This document shows positions 7,142 through 14,237 of a stretch of 17,259 nucleotides of DNA, one piece after another. The position numbers and the translations under genes are program-made. Source of the DNA: Stercoripulliclostridium_A sp964480195 (lineage in GTDB: Bacteria > Bacillota > Clostridia > Christensenellales > DTU072). Under the pieces are notes generated by a model that was not told the origin of the DNA, did no database searches, and saw nothing but the letters and a program-made list of their open reading frames with translations. The stretch is taken from NCBI GenBank assembly GCA_964480195.1, contig CAYZOJ010000033.1:1-17259 (forward strand). The letters are read 5' to 3'. Each line of letters opens with the position of its first letter. The stretch's first letter is position 1.

Positions 7142-9806
7142 TGTATATCTGTTGTTAATCGCGATTCCGGTCGCGGTATTGCTCGCAATACCGTTCTTTT
7201 GGGCTGTAAGAAAGGATAACGCCAACCTTCACAACGTGGGTTCGGGCGTATTGCATTTGATTATAGGCATTTGTATCGTAATCGCAATGGCGGGTGCCAC
7301 AGTTGAGAGAACGGTTACCGAAACCGACGTTTACGTATTGGCGGACGTTTCCTATTCGTCGGATAAAAACCTCGATACCATAGACGAGTACATAGAAGAA
7401 CTCAACTTAAATCTTCCTCGCAACTCCAAACTCGGAGTGGTGTGTTTTGCAAAAGAGCAACAACTGTTAGTGCCTCTCGGCAAGTCCTTAAAGAGCGTCA
7501 AGGCGGCGGATCTCGATTTCCTCGACAACAGCGAAACCGATATAGAAGGCGCGTTGGACTATGCGAGCACACTTTTCCGTGAGGGCGTTATAAAGAGAAT
7601 CGTCTTGATAACCGACGGCAAACAAACGCACGTCGCGGACTCCAATGCTTTGAAGAGGTCGGTAGACGCGGTGCGCGCCGAAGGCATTTTGGTGGACGCC
7701 GTTTATCTCGATAACAATATTTCGTCGGACGACGTAAAAGAGGTGCAAGCGGTGTCGGCTGTCGCCACCCAAAACACCTATTGCGGTAAGGAAGAGTATG
7801 TAACCGTTACCGTGCGCAGTAGCTTTAATACCAAGGCAACCGTATATCTGTACCAAGACAATTTACAAAAAGACACTATGATATGCTCTCTCTCCAAGGG
7901 CAACAACGAGGTTGCTTTTGCTCTCCAAACGGGAGAGAAGGGCACGTACGAGTATGAAGTAAAGGTAGTCGCCGAACGGGACGAAAACCAAAAGAATAAC
8001 AGCGTAAAATTCTCGCAAACGGTTTCGGACGCCGTCAACGTGTTATTGATTTCCAAAAACGAAGACGACAATTATCAAATAGAAGAAAATTACAACAACA
8101 AAGCTACCGTTACGGTGTGCGGAGAGGAAGACGAGTTGCCCATAACCGTCGGCGAGATGTGCGTTTATGACGAAATCATAATAAACAACGTCGACTTGAC
8201 CGAATGGGATAATTACGAATTGTTCTTAGAGAGCCTCGATAAGACGGTATCGTCTTTCGGTAAGAGCCTTATTACATTAGGCAACGTGTACACGCAAGAT
8301 AAGGAAGAAGAGCTTAGCGTGTTACAAGGTATGCTTTCCGCAAAGGCAGGAAATGCCGACGGGGACGCAAAACTTTATACCATAGTCATCGACGCGTCGA
8401 GCAGTATGGCGACGAGCTCCAAACTTAGGATCGCAAAGAGTGCCGCCATCAACGTTGTGGATAATCTCAGCACGAACGACTGGGTTTACGTGGTAACGTT
8501 TAACGGTAACTTCCAAACCGTCCAATCGCCCGTTCAAATATCCGACGACGACGGAGAGGATTCGGTACGCAGTAAGGTGAAGAATAAAATATCCAAGATA
8601 GAAACGGAGCACGGCACGGCTATCGGTTTGGGCTTAGAAATGGCGTACAACCAGCTTGTAGGCTTAAAATTCGACGAAAAGCAGATAATGCTTATAAGTG
8701 ACGGTCAAACTTTTGCAAACGGCTCTTCGGGCGACTACGAGTCGGATACGGCAAGAGTCAATGCTATCGCCGGGCTTTTGGCGCAGAACTATATCCCGGT
8801 ATCCGTTATAGACGTCGGCAGAGGTTCTTCGTCCGATCCCCAAGCGGAACAGCTCCTCGAAGTTACGATAGCAAAGCAAACGAACGGCAAATACATCCTC
8901 TGCGACGCGGAAAACAAAGTTCAGGACGCCGTGTTCGGCGCGGGGATAATAGACGATCTTTCGAGCGTCGTTATCGAAGAAAACGCGAGTATCGACGTGG
9001 TGCGCGGAGAGGACGCCGTAATGGAGGGCGTCGATCTTACGGGCAAATATGTAACGGGATTTGTTTATTCCAAAGCAAAGTCGGGTTCGACAACCGTTCT
9101 CGAAGTGCTGTACGAGCGTAGCGCAAAGGTTTACCACGTACCTCTTTATTCGTATTGGAATTACGGTAACGGCAGAGTCGCAACGTTTGCGACGTCGCTT
9201 TCGGCAATTTCGGAGTGGGGAAGCGATGCCCGAGAGCCTTTTATCGACAACGTGCGCACCACAAATATTCCCGACAGAAAGGCAAACTATCCGTTCATAC
9301 TCGAAGCGGTCGAAGAAGACGGTTATATTAACTTAACCGTTACTCCCGATAGAGTTTCGCACGATACTATCGTAAAAGTAACGTTAAGCCGTCCCGGCGA
9401 AAGCGACGTAATCGAAAGCAGTATGGCGTTTGCGACCAGTTGCTATAAGTATAGTTTTTCGACATACGGCGTCGGCAAATACGACGTTACCGTCGAATAT
9501 CGCTATTTGGGAACCCAAACTTATACTGCAAACTACACGTATTACGTATCGTATCTACCCGAATACGATAGTTTTGCCGTTTACGATATATCGGTACTTT
9601 ACAAGATGATAGGGACCGAAGGCACCGTAATGAACGGCGACGACGTAATAAAGATTGTCAACGACGAAAATATGATTGCAAGCTACGAACTCAATCTGAC
9701 GCTTTTACTTCTTGCAATAGCGGTGGCGTTGTTTGTCGTCGATATAATCGTCCGCAAGATTAAATGGGAAGACATACAAAGCTTGTTCGGCAAAGCGAGG
9801 AAATAA
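7119..9806 (+). CDS. Membrane protein with two VWA domains, the second nested in a GATase-like fold
   Basis: 895-residue membrane protein. Helices lie at about 10-29 and 42-60 and near the C-terminus (about 857-876). VWA 1 (about 70-215) has MIDAS residues DVSYS (76-80), Thr140 and TDG (Asp166). A region at about 305-390, with YDEIIINNVDL and a later FGKSLITLGN, follows the 'YDxvvlxNV...GGGLlxlGG' pattern of the GATase-like domain of this family. VWA 2 (about 418-610) is inserted there, with DASSS (425-429), GTAIGLGL (Thr500) and SDG (Asp528). YGNGRVATFATSL (682-694) then resumes the familiar 'YGxGRvxxxtSdl' strand, followed by beta-sandwich sequence. Both MIDAS sites are complete. The start at 7119 overlaps the previous gene by 23 bases, with only a modest binding site (GGATGG), so coupled translation is likely. 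It probably pairs with the preceding BatA-like protein on the outer face of the membrane. Confidence 0.9.
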   Translation: MSSINFDNVYLLLIAIPVAVLLAIPFFWAVRKDNANLHNVGSGVLHLIIGICIVIAMAGATVERTVTETDVYVLADVSYSSDKNLDTIDEYIEELNLNLPRNSKLGVVCFAKEQQLLVPLGKSLKSVKAADLDFLDNSETDIEGALDYASTLFREGVIKRIVLITDGKQTHVADSNALKRSVDAVRAEGILVDAVYLDNNISSDDVKEVQAVSAVATQNTYCGKEEYVTVTVRSSFNTKATVYLYQDNLQKDTMICSLSKGNNEVAFALQTGEKGTYEYEVKVVAERDENQKNNSVKFSQTVSDAVNVLLISKNEDDNYQIEENYNNKATVTVCGEEDELPITVGEMCVYDEIIINNVDLTEWDNYELFLESLDKTVSSFGKSLITLGNVYTQDKEEELSVLQGMLSAKAGNADGDAKLYTIVIDASSSMATSSKLRIAKSAAINVVDNLSTNDWVYVVTFNGNFQTVQSPVQISDDDGEDSVRSKVKNKISKIETEHGTAIGLGLEMAYNQLVGLKFDEKQIMLISDGQTFANGSSGDYESDTARVNAIAGLLAQNYIPVSVIDVGRGSSSDPQAEQLLEVTIAKQTNGKYILCDAENKVQDAVFGAGIIDDLSSVVIEENASIDVVRGEDAVMEGVDLTGKYVTGFVYSKAKSGSTTVLEVLYERSAKVYHVPLYSYWNYGNGRVATFATSLSAISEWGSDAREPFIDNVRTTNIPDRKANYPFILEAVEEDGYINLTVTPDRVSHDTIVKVTLSRPGESDVIESSMAFATSCYKYSFSTYGVGKYDVTVEYRYLGTQTYTANYTYYVSYLPEYDSFAVYDISVLYKMIGTEGTVMNGDDVIKIVNDENMIASYELNLTLLLLAIAVALFVVDIIVRKIKWEDIQSLFGKARK

Positions 9807-9807
9807 T

Positions 9808-11301
9808 ATGGCAATCGAAAACGTAAAATTGAAAAGAATTTTAGTTGCGGTGATGATTATTATGCTTGCCGTAACAATGGTTGCTTGTAATTATAAGCCT
9901 GCAACCGATAACGGGACGGGGAACAACGCAAATGAAAACGGCGGTAGCTCCTCGGGCGGGAACGGCTCTTCCGACAATGCGGGAACGAGCGGAGATCTGT
10001 TTACCGTTAGATTAAAGTCGAACGAAAGTATCCCGACGGCATACATAATTACTCTTAAAGCGATATGGACGGACACCGAAAGCGTCAACGGCGCGTTCCA
10101 CTCGGCAAGCTTCAATAAAGAGGGCGTAGCCACCGTTTCGGGGCTTGACGGCGAGTACAGGGTAACGTTGTCGTCGCTTCCCGAGGGATATACTTATAAC
10201 CCCAATATTTATTTTGTAAATAACGACTCGCGCGACGTCGAAATCGCACTCTACAAATTAAGCAGACCCACAAACGCGGGTACGGCGACGGGTGCGTTAA
10301 ATCCTGCAAGCCCCAAAGACCCCGGTAATTTTTATCAATTATCGTCCACCGGCGCATACAGAGCGGTTCTTACGGAAGACAACTTCGAAGCGGGCGTGTG
10401 GTATACATATAAGCCGACTACAGCCGGAACTTATTCGGTTGAGTCGTTGATAGACGTAACCGCAAATAAACTCAATCCCATACTCGACCAACACGGCGGT
10501 AGTTTTGCAATGGTCAACACGGACGAGGGGGCGACAATAGACGGTGGCGGAGAGTCGAGTACGTATACCAAGAATTTCCGTTATGAAGTAGAGATTTCGT
10601 CTAACGGTATCGGTAACGTATATCACTTCCGAATTTACGCGACGACGCTCGATAAAGGCGTGTTCCCGATAAACGTCGATTTCATACTCGAAAGAGATGG
10701 GGATGTTACGGGAACGGGTTCCCAAAAGGCGGAAACGGTATCCGTAACTCACGATTTCGACGCGCTCGACGGTAGCGTGTTCGACCAAATGGAAGGAGCT
10801 TCGTTTGTTGCGTACGCAAAATACGACGGGCACAACTACGTACTTGACGGCACAAACATTTTCTATGCCGGGGACGAAGCCACGACCGCAGACGAAAAGA
10901 AAGCTCTTGACTACTATTACTACCTTGACTCGAATGGCAACAGGAAGGTTTTGTTCGTACAAATAAGCGTCGATAACATAGCATTCACAACTGAAACGCA
11001 AACGGGCTTTACGGACTACAAAAACAGACCTAAGTATATCGAAGGCAAGGGCGATGACGGATTAACGCATTACTACTATTACGTAGACTTTATAGCCACA
11101 TACAAGGAACACTCGCAAAACGGTTGCTATCCGTTGACTCAAGAGTTAAAACTCTTTTTACAGCGGTTTAGCAAGGCGAGAGGCTTGTTCGACGACGGCA
11201 ACGGCATAGCGGAAAAAAACGATAAAAACTCGTTAAGTTCGTCGGAAAGCAACCAATACTTATTTGCGTGCGGAGTGTATAGCCCGAAGGAGCAAAAATG
11301 A
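9808..11301 (+). CDS. Large lipoprotein of unknown function (operon gene 6)
   Basis: 497-residue lipoprotein. The N-terminus is basic, then hydrophobic, and ends in the lipobox TMVAC with Cys27 as the lipidation site. An Asn/Gly/Ser-rich flexible linker (about 31-63) should hold the rest away from the membrane. A beta-rich module follows (about 66-155, including GEYRVTLSSLPEGYTYNP), resembling Cna-B/SpaA-type or carboxypeptidase-regulatory folds. A second module (about 196-300) contains GVWYTYKPTTAGTYSVES and is reminiscent of PPC-type sandwich domains (WYxxxxxxxGTYxxxS). The C-terminal part has no recognised domain. It begins one base after the preceding stop, with GAGG seven bases before the ATG, and its own stop overlaps the next gene as ATGA. 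It is therefore co-expressed with the MoxR/VWA set. No enzyme motif is seen. A client or outer-face partner is the best guess. Confidence 0.85.
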   Translation: MAIENVKLKRILVAVMIIMLAVTMVACNYKPATDNGTGNNANENGGSSSGGNGSSDNAGTSGDLFTVRLKSNESIPTAYIITLKAIWTDTESVNGAFHSASFNKEGVATVSGLDGEYRVTLSSLPEGYTYNPNIYFVNNDSRDVEIALYKLSRPTNAGTATGALNPASPKDPGNFYQLSSTGAYRAVLTEDNFEAGVWYTYKPTTAGTYSVESLIDVTANKLNPILDQHGGSFAMVNTDEGATIDGGGESSTYTKNFRYEVEISSNGIGNVYHFRIYATTLDKGVFPINVDFILERDGDVTGTGSQKAETVSVTHDFDALDGSVFDQMEGASFVAYAKYDGHNYVLDGTNIFYAGDEATTADEKKALDYYYYLDSNGNRKVLFVQISVDNIAFTTETQTGFTDYKNRPKYIEGKGDDGLTHYYYYVDFIATYKEHSQNGCYPLTQELKLFLQRFSKARGLFDDGNGIAEKNDKNSLSSSESNQYLFACGVYSPKEQK

Positions 11302-13946
11302 AAAGAAGAAAATTGATTTTTAGTATAGCAATTCTTGTATTCCTTTTGGCGACGATACTGTCGGTGTCTTGCACTCACAAGCATGAAGTTCTCAAATGGA
11401 GAACGATAGTAGAGCCTACTTGTATGACCGAGGGTATGAGAAGAGGCGCGTGCGCCGATTGCGGAGAGGTCGTCGAAGAAGTTTTGGCGCCGGTCGAAGA
11501 CAACCACGTATGGGGAGAGTGGGAAGTTACCGTTTGCCCGACATACGAGATAACGGGCACGGGCAAGGTAACCAGAGTATGCACGGAAAATCACGAGCAT
11601 ACACAGTCCGTAACGCTCCCGATTCTTACGTCTACGGGTGTAGGATACAAAGAGGGCGCGTACGAGGTGTTCGAAGAGCCTACCGTTGTGTCGGAGGGTA
11701 AACTTTCTGCAATATACGAAAGCGTATACGGCGATATTGCCATTGCAATTACCGTCCCCAAAAAGACTTTCGATCCCGAATCCGTCGAGGACGCGGTATT
11801 GCTCGGTTCGTCCAATAGAGATATGATTCGCAAGGGTAACGGCGTAATTGATATCGGATATAACGAAAACGGCAAGCCCAATTACGGCAGTTTCAATTAC
11901 GAGTACGGCACCGATTACGTTCACACGCTTTACTCGGGAGAGCAGGAAAAATGGATTTCGTTGACGTCCGAGGGCAAAGTGTTCGCTATGATGAAAAACT
12001 ATCGTAGCGAAGATACGAGCATTAAGACGTATCCTAAGGCGAGCGAACTTGATTTAACAGGCTTCTATTATAATGTATCGCGTGCGGACAAGTCGTTTTA
12101 CGGCGCGGAAGGGCTACTGTATAACGCATATTTATGGGGCTCCGCCAACATTAACGGCGACTTCGAAGAGGGCGTAAGCAAGACCAAAATCAAAGATACG
12201 AGCGGAAAAGTGGTAAACGCAAACGGCGAGAGCATATATTGGTTTGCATTCGGTTACTATTGCGCAACTCAAAGCAATTTCTGTAAGGTAAAATGTCAAT
12301 TTATGCTTACGGACGACGGCGCGCTCAAATACATCATAATGAACGTAAACTCTTACGTAAAAGACTTGGACGGTAAAGGCACGTCGCAGTTTGCTTGGTA
12401 TCGCGATAAAAACACAAACGATACGCGAGCTTACTTGCTTCCGAATTGCGGAAATCCTCCGTACAAAGAGGTTGTCGAGTACCATCAAGACCTAAAAGAG
12501 GACTTCCCCGACGAGCCCGAGCATAAATATACGGAGAAAGACTTTATAATTTCCGATTTTACCGTTTGGTACAAACCCGAGGGCGGTGAGTATACAGAAG
12601 TTACCGAAGAACTTACCGACGACACCCCCCACCTCCAAACGGGAGGCGATCCCAATATTTTGAATTTGATAATACGCGATATATCCCCGTCGACCGCGAG
12701 TTTCGTAACCGATCCGATTTCGATTTATCGCATTACCGAAAGCGGAATGCGTAAAAAGGTTAACTTCGATAGCAATAACGACGTCGTCTGGTTCTCGGAC
12801 GGCAAGATTAACGGCGAATACGCGTTGTCGATTAGATCCAAGATTTCCGGCGATATCCGACTTGCGTTGGTTACAAAAGGCGGAGAAAAAATAATTACCA
12901 TATCTTGTAAGCCGTCAGCTCCGCAAATGCTGTATCCCGTCGTGTACGAATATAGCGATTCGGGATATCTTTGGAACCAATCGAGCAACAAAACGGCGAC
13001 CGCAACGATATACGCGGGACAACCGTTAGTGATGAAAGCCGTAATTTCGAGCGAAGGCTCTGCATACGTAGACCCGTCGTATAAAGCGCAGATGGCGAGT
13101 GCCACGGGCTTGAACGGCGAAGCGATATCCGAGGAGAGCTATACGCTTGCTTGGACGGAAGACGAGAACGTGCGTTTTGTCGCAAGCGTCGCGGGCGAGT
13201 ATGTCATTGATATGAAGTCCACCGCGGAAAAGGGTTTTGCCGTCGCAACCGTTACGGTAACAGTCAAACCCGCTCCGTCCGTAACGGACAGACTAAAAGG
13301 CAAGTACACCGCTACGTTTAAGAAATTCCAAGCAACCGTTGCTTTCGCCGAGCCCGACACGGACGGCACGATTCTTGCAGAGGTCGTTACCAACAAAGGT
13401 ACGGAGATAGTGGAAGTTGAATACGACGCGGAGCATAACGCGATAAAGACCACCCATAACGGCGGAGCGCAACTCGGCGTAAGCATTAGTTTTAACGAAG
13501 TGTATAAACTCGTGCTTTCCAACCCGACCGGATTCGGAAGCGGTAAAGAGCGCGCGATAATGTACTTAGAACCCGACGTCGACAAATTATTGGCAGGCGA
13601 GTATAGCGCGGAATTTGAAGAATTCCGAGTATCCGTATCTTTTGACGGGCTTACCGTCGACGAGGACGGCTTAATATATTCGGCACAAGCGACGGTTACC
13701 AAAAAGGTTACCGACAATGGCGATTCGGGAACTCCCGTCGTTCGAGAAACGGTCGAAACGCTAAGCGTTTCTTACAACAAACGGGCCAAAATCTTGGTTG
13801 TTGAGCATTCGGACGGCGAAGAACTCGGATTCGGCATAGCGCTCGACTTCGACGAAAGCGCCTATAAGTACAAATTGGTCCTTACCGCCCCGACGGGGGC
13901 GGGCGCGACCCAAAGCGTTACAATGGTTGTAGCCCCCACGCTTTAA
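11298..13946 (+). CDS. Large modular lipoprotein with Cys-rich N-terminal repeats (operon gene 7)
   Basis: 882-residue lipoprotein, last gene of the operon. The signal peptide ends in the lipobox LSVSC (Cys25). Three imperfect repeats follow at about 34-66, 75-110 and 122-155, built around W/Y-x-V-x-x-PT....G and ending near a (L/V)P/AP. The first has CADCGE (Cys52, Cys55) plus Cys42 and flanking His. The second keeps Cys80 and Cys95. The third has none. The middle (about 165-420) has many aromatic residues and no family that I recognise. The region at about 440-660 is beta-rich. Two tandem C-terminal repeats of about 100 residues begin with LKGKYTATF (666) and LAGEYSAEF (765). AAGGAG five bases before the ATG is an excellent binding site. 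No catalytic motif is visible, so the role is unknown. Surface binding or being a client of the MoxR/VWA complex is inferred from position. Confidence 0.86.
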   Translation: MKRRKLIFSIAILVFLLATILSVSCTHKHEVLKWRTIVEPTCMTEGMRRGACADCGEVVEEVLAPVEDNHVWGEWEVTVCPTYEITGTGKVTRVCTENHEHTQSVTLPILTSTGVGYKEGAYEVFEEPTVVSEGKLSAIYESVYGDIAIAITVPKKTFDPESVEDAVLLGSSNRDMIRKGNGVIDIGYNENGKPNYGSFNYEYGTDYVHTLYSGEQEKWISLTSEGKVFAMMKNYRSEDTSIKTYPKASELDLTGFYYNVSRADKSFYGAEGLLYNAYLWGSANINGDFEEGVSKTKIKDTSGKVVNANGESIYWFAFGYYCATQSNFCKVKCQFMLTDDGALKYIIMNVNSYVKDLDGKGTSQFAWYRDKNTNDTRAYLLPNCGNPPYKEVVEYHQDLKEDFPDEPEHKYTEKDFIISDFTVWYKPEGGEYTEVTEELTDDTPHLQTGGDPNILNLIIRDISPSTASFVTDPISIYRITESGMRKKVNFDSNNDVVWFSDGKINGEYALSIRSKISGDIRLALVTKGGEKIITISCKPSAPQMLYPVVYEYSDSGYLWNQSSNKTATATIYAGQPLVMKAVISSEGSAYVDPSYKAQMASATGLNGEAISEESYTLAWTEDENVRFVASVAGEYVIDMKSTAEKGFAVATVTVTVKPAPSVTDRLKGKYTATFKKFQATVAFAEPDTDGTILAEVVTNKGTEIVEVEYDAEHNAIKTTHNGGAQLGVSISFNEVYKLVLSNPTGFGSGKERAIMYLEPDVDKLLAGEYSAEFEEFRVSVSFDGLTVDEDGLIYSAQATVTKKVTDNGDSGTPVVRETVETLSVSYNKRAKILVVEHSDGEELGFGIALDFDESAYKYKLVLTAPTGAGATQSVTMVVAPTL
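11397..11762 (+). repeat. Three decaying protein repeats in the operon-gene-7 lipoprotein
   Basis: Each copy carries a W/Y, then V, then PT and a Gly about four residues later: IVEPTCMTEG, VTVCPTYEITG and FEEPTVVSEG. Each closes near a proline (LAPV, TLPIL, ITVPK). Cysteine number falls from three to two to none along the array. The first copy is of the type often seen in Clostridia surface proteins (PTC..EG...C..CG). Confidence 0.6.
13293..13943 (+). repeat. Tandem pair of about 100-residue C-terminal repeats in the same lipoprotein
   Basis: Copy 1 (from residue 666) opens with KGKYTATFKKFQATVAF, and copy 2 (from 765) with AGEYSAEFEEFRVSVSF. They share the closing strand YKLVLSNPTGFGSG versus YKLVLTAPTGAGAT, followed by a final strand of similar composition. 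The offset is about 99 residues. The copies are diverged at DNA level, so the duplication is old. The fold looks like an all-beta barrel or sandwich. Confidence 0.65.
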
Positions 13947-13965
13947 TCTTCCCGAAACGCCGTAA

Positions 13966-14031
13966 ACTTTAGAATTTAATATTGACAGCAGTCCAAAACT
14001 TATGAAAAAAGTAAAGTGGACTTTAGAATTT
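13966..14031. repeat. 12-base direct repeat after the operon
   Basis: ACTTTAGAATTT occurs at 13966-13977 and again at 14020-14031, 54 bases apart. The second copy overlaps the right arm of the inverted repeat described at 13982-14066. Confidence 0.6.
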
Positions 14032-14066
14032 CATAAGTTTTGAAGGCGCCAAGCGGTAACTGTCGA
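13982..14066 (+). other. Nested inverted repeats, candidate structured RNA or element scar
   Basis: CAAAACTTATGAAA (13994-14007) and TTTCATAAGTTTTG (14029-14042) are perfect 14-base inverted arms. Inside them TAAAG and CTTTA can pair around TGGA (14012-14025). Outside them TTGACAG (13982-13988) can pair with CTGTCGA (14060-14066) with one G-U pair. The three helices nest into one structure of about 85 bases. No U-tract follows on the plus strand, so it is not a typical intrinsic terminator, although it could still stop or stabilise the 3' end of the operon mRNA. No open reading frame is seen in it. Confidence 0.5.
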
Positions 14067-14153
14067 AGACGGGGCTTTGTAAAATTATATAACAAAACGT
14101 AATATAAACATTCAGACAATCACATAGTTTTCACAAATATTCAAAAAGAACTG

Positions 14154-14183
14154 TACAAATTAAAAAACATAGTGTATTATAAT
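14154..14183 (+). promoter_or_regulatory. Probable promoter of the repeat lipoprotein gene
   Basis: A consensus TATAAT lies at 14178-14183. The best -35 at a fitting distance is weak (TACAAA, 14154-14159, 18-base spacing). A second candidate is TTGTAA (14077-14082) with TAATAT (14100-14105), 17 bases apart. From the first, transcription would begin near 14190, giving a leader of about 48 bases before the ATG at 14238. Confidence 0.5.
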
Positions 14184-14223
14184 ACGCAACATGTGTATAC
14201 ATTATCGGATGTTAGTATCACAA

Positions 14224-14230
14224 AAGGAGA
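14224..14230 (+). promoter_or_regulatory. Ribosome binding site that fixes the start at 14238
   Basis: AAGGAGA is followed by seven bases and then ATG. An in-frame GTG at 14172 gives a longer reading frame, but it overlaps the -10 region, has no binding site, and would put 22 polar residues before the signal peptide. Confidence 0.8.
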
Positions 14231-14237
14231 TATTAAA

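Noticed and set aside
11139..11924. 261-codon minus-strand frame across the junction of the two lipoproteins
   Set aside because: Both plus-strand genes have lipoboxes, good binding sites and an ATGA junction. The minus-strand product shows no recognisable features.
13994..14042. Intrinsic terminator for the MoxR operon
   Set aside because: The stem is perfect but AU-rich and is followed by GAAGGCGCC instead of a U-tract. It is listed as a structured element, not a terminator.
14172..14237. Upstream GTG start adding 22 residues to the repeat lipoprotein
   Set aside because: The GTG overlaps the TATAAT region and lacks a binding site, and the added polar residues would spoil the signal peptide. 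The ATG at 14238 has AAGGAGA at the right distance.
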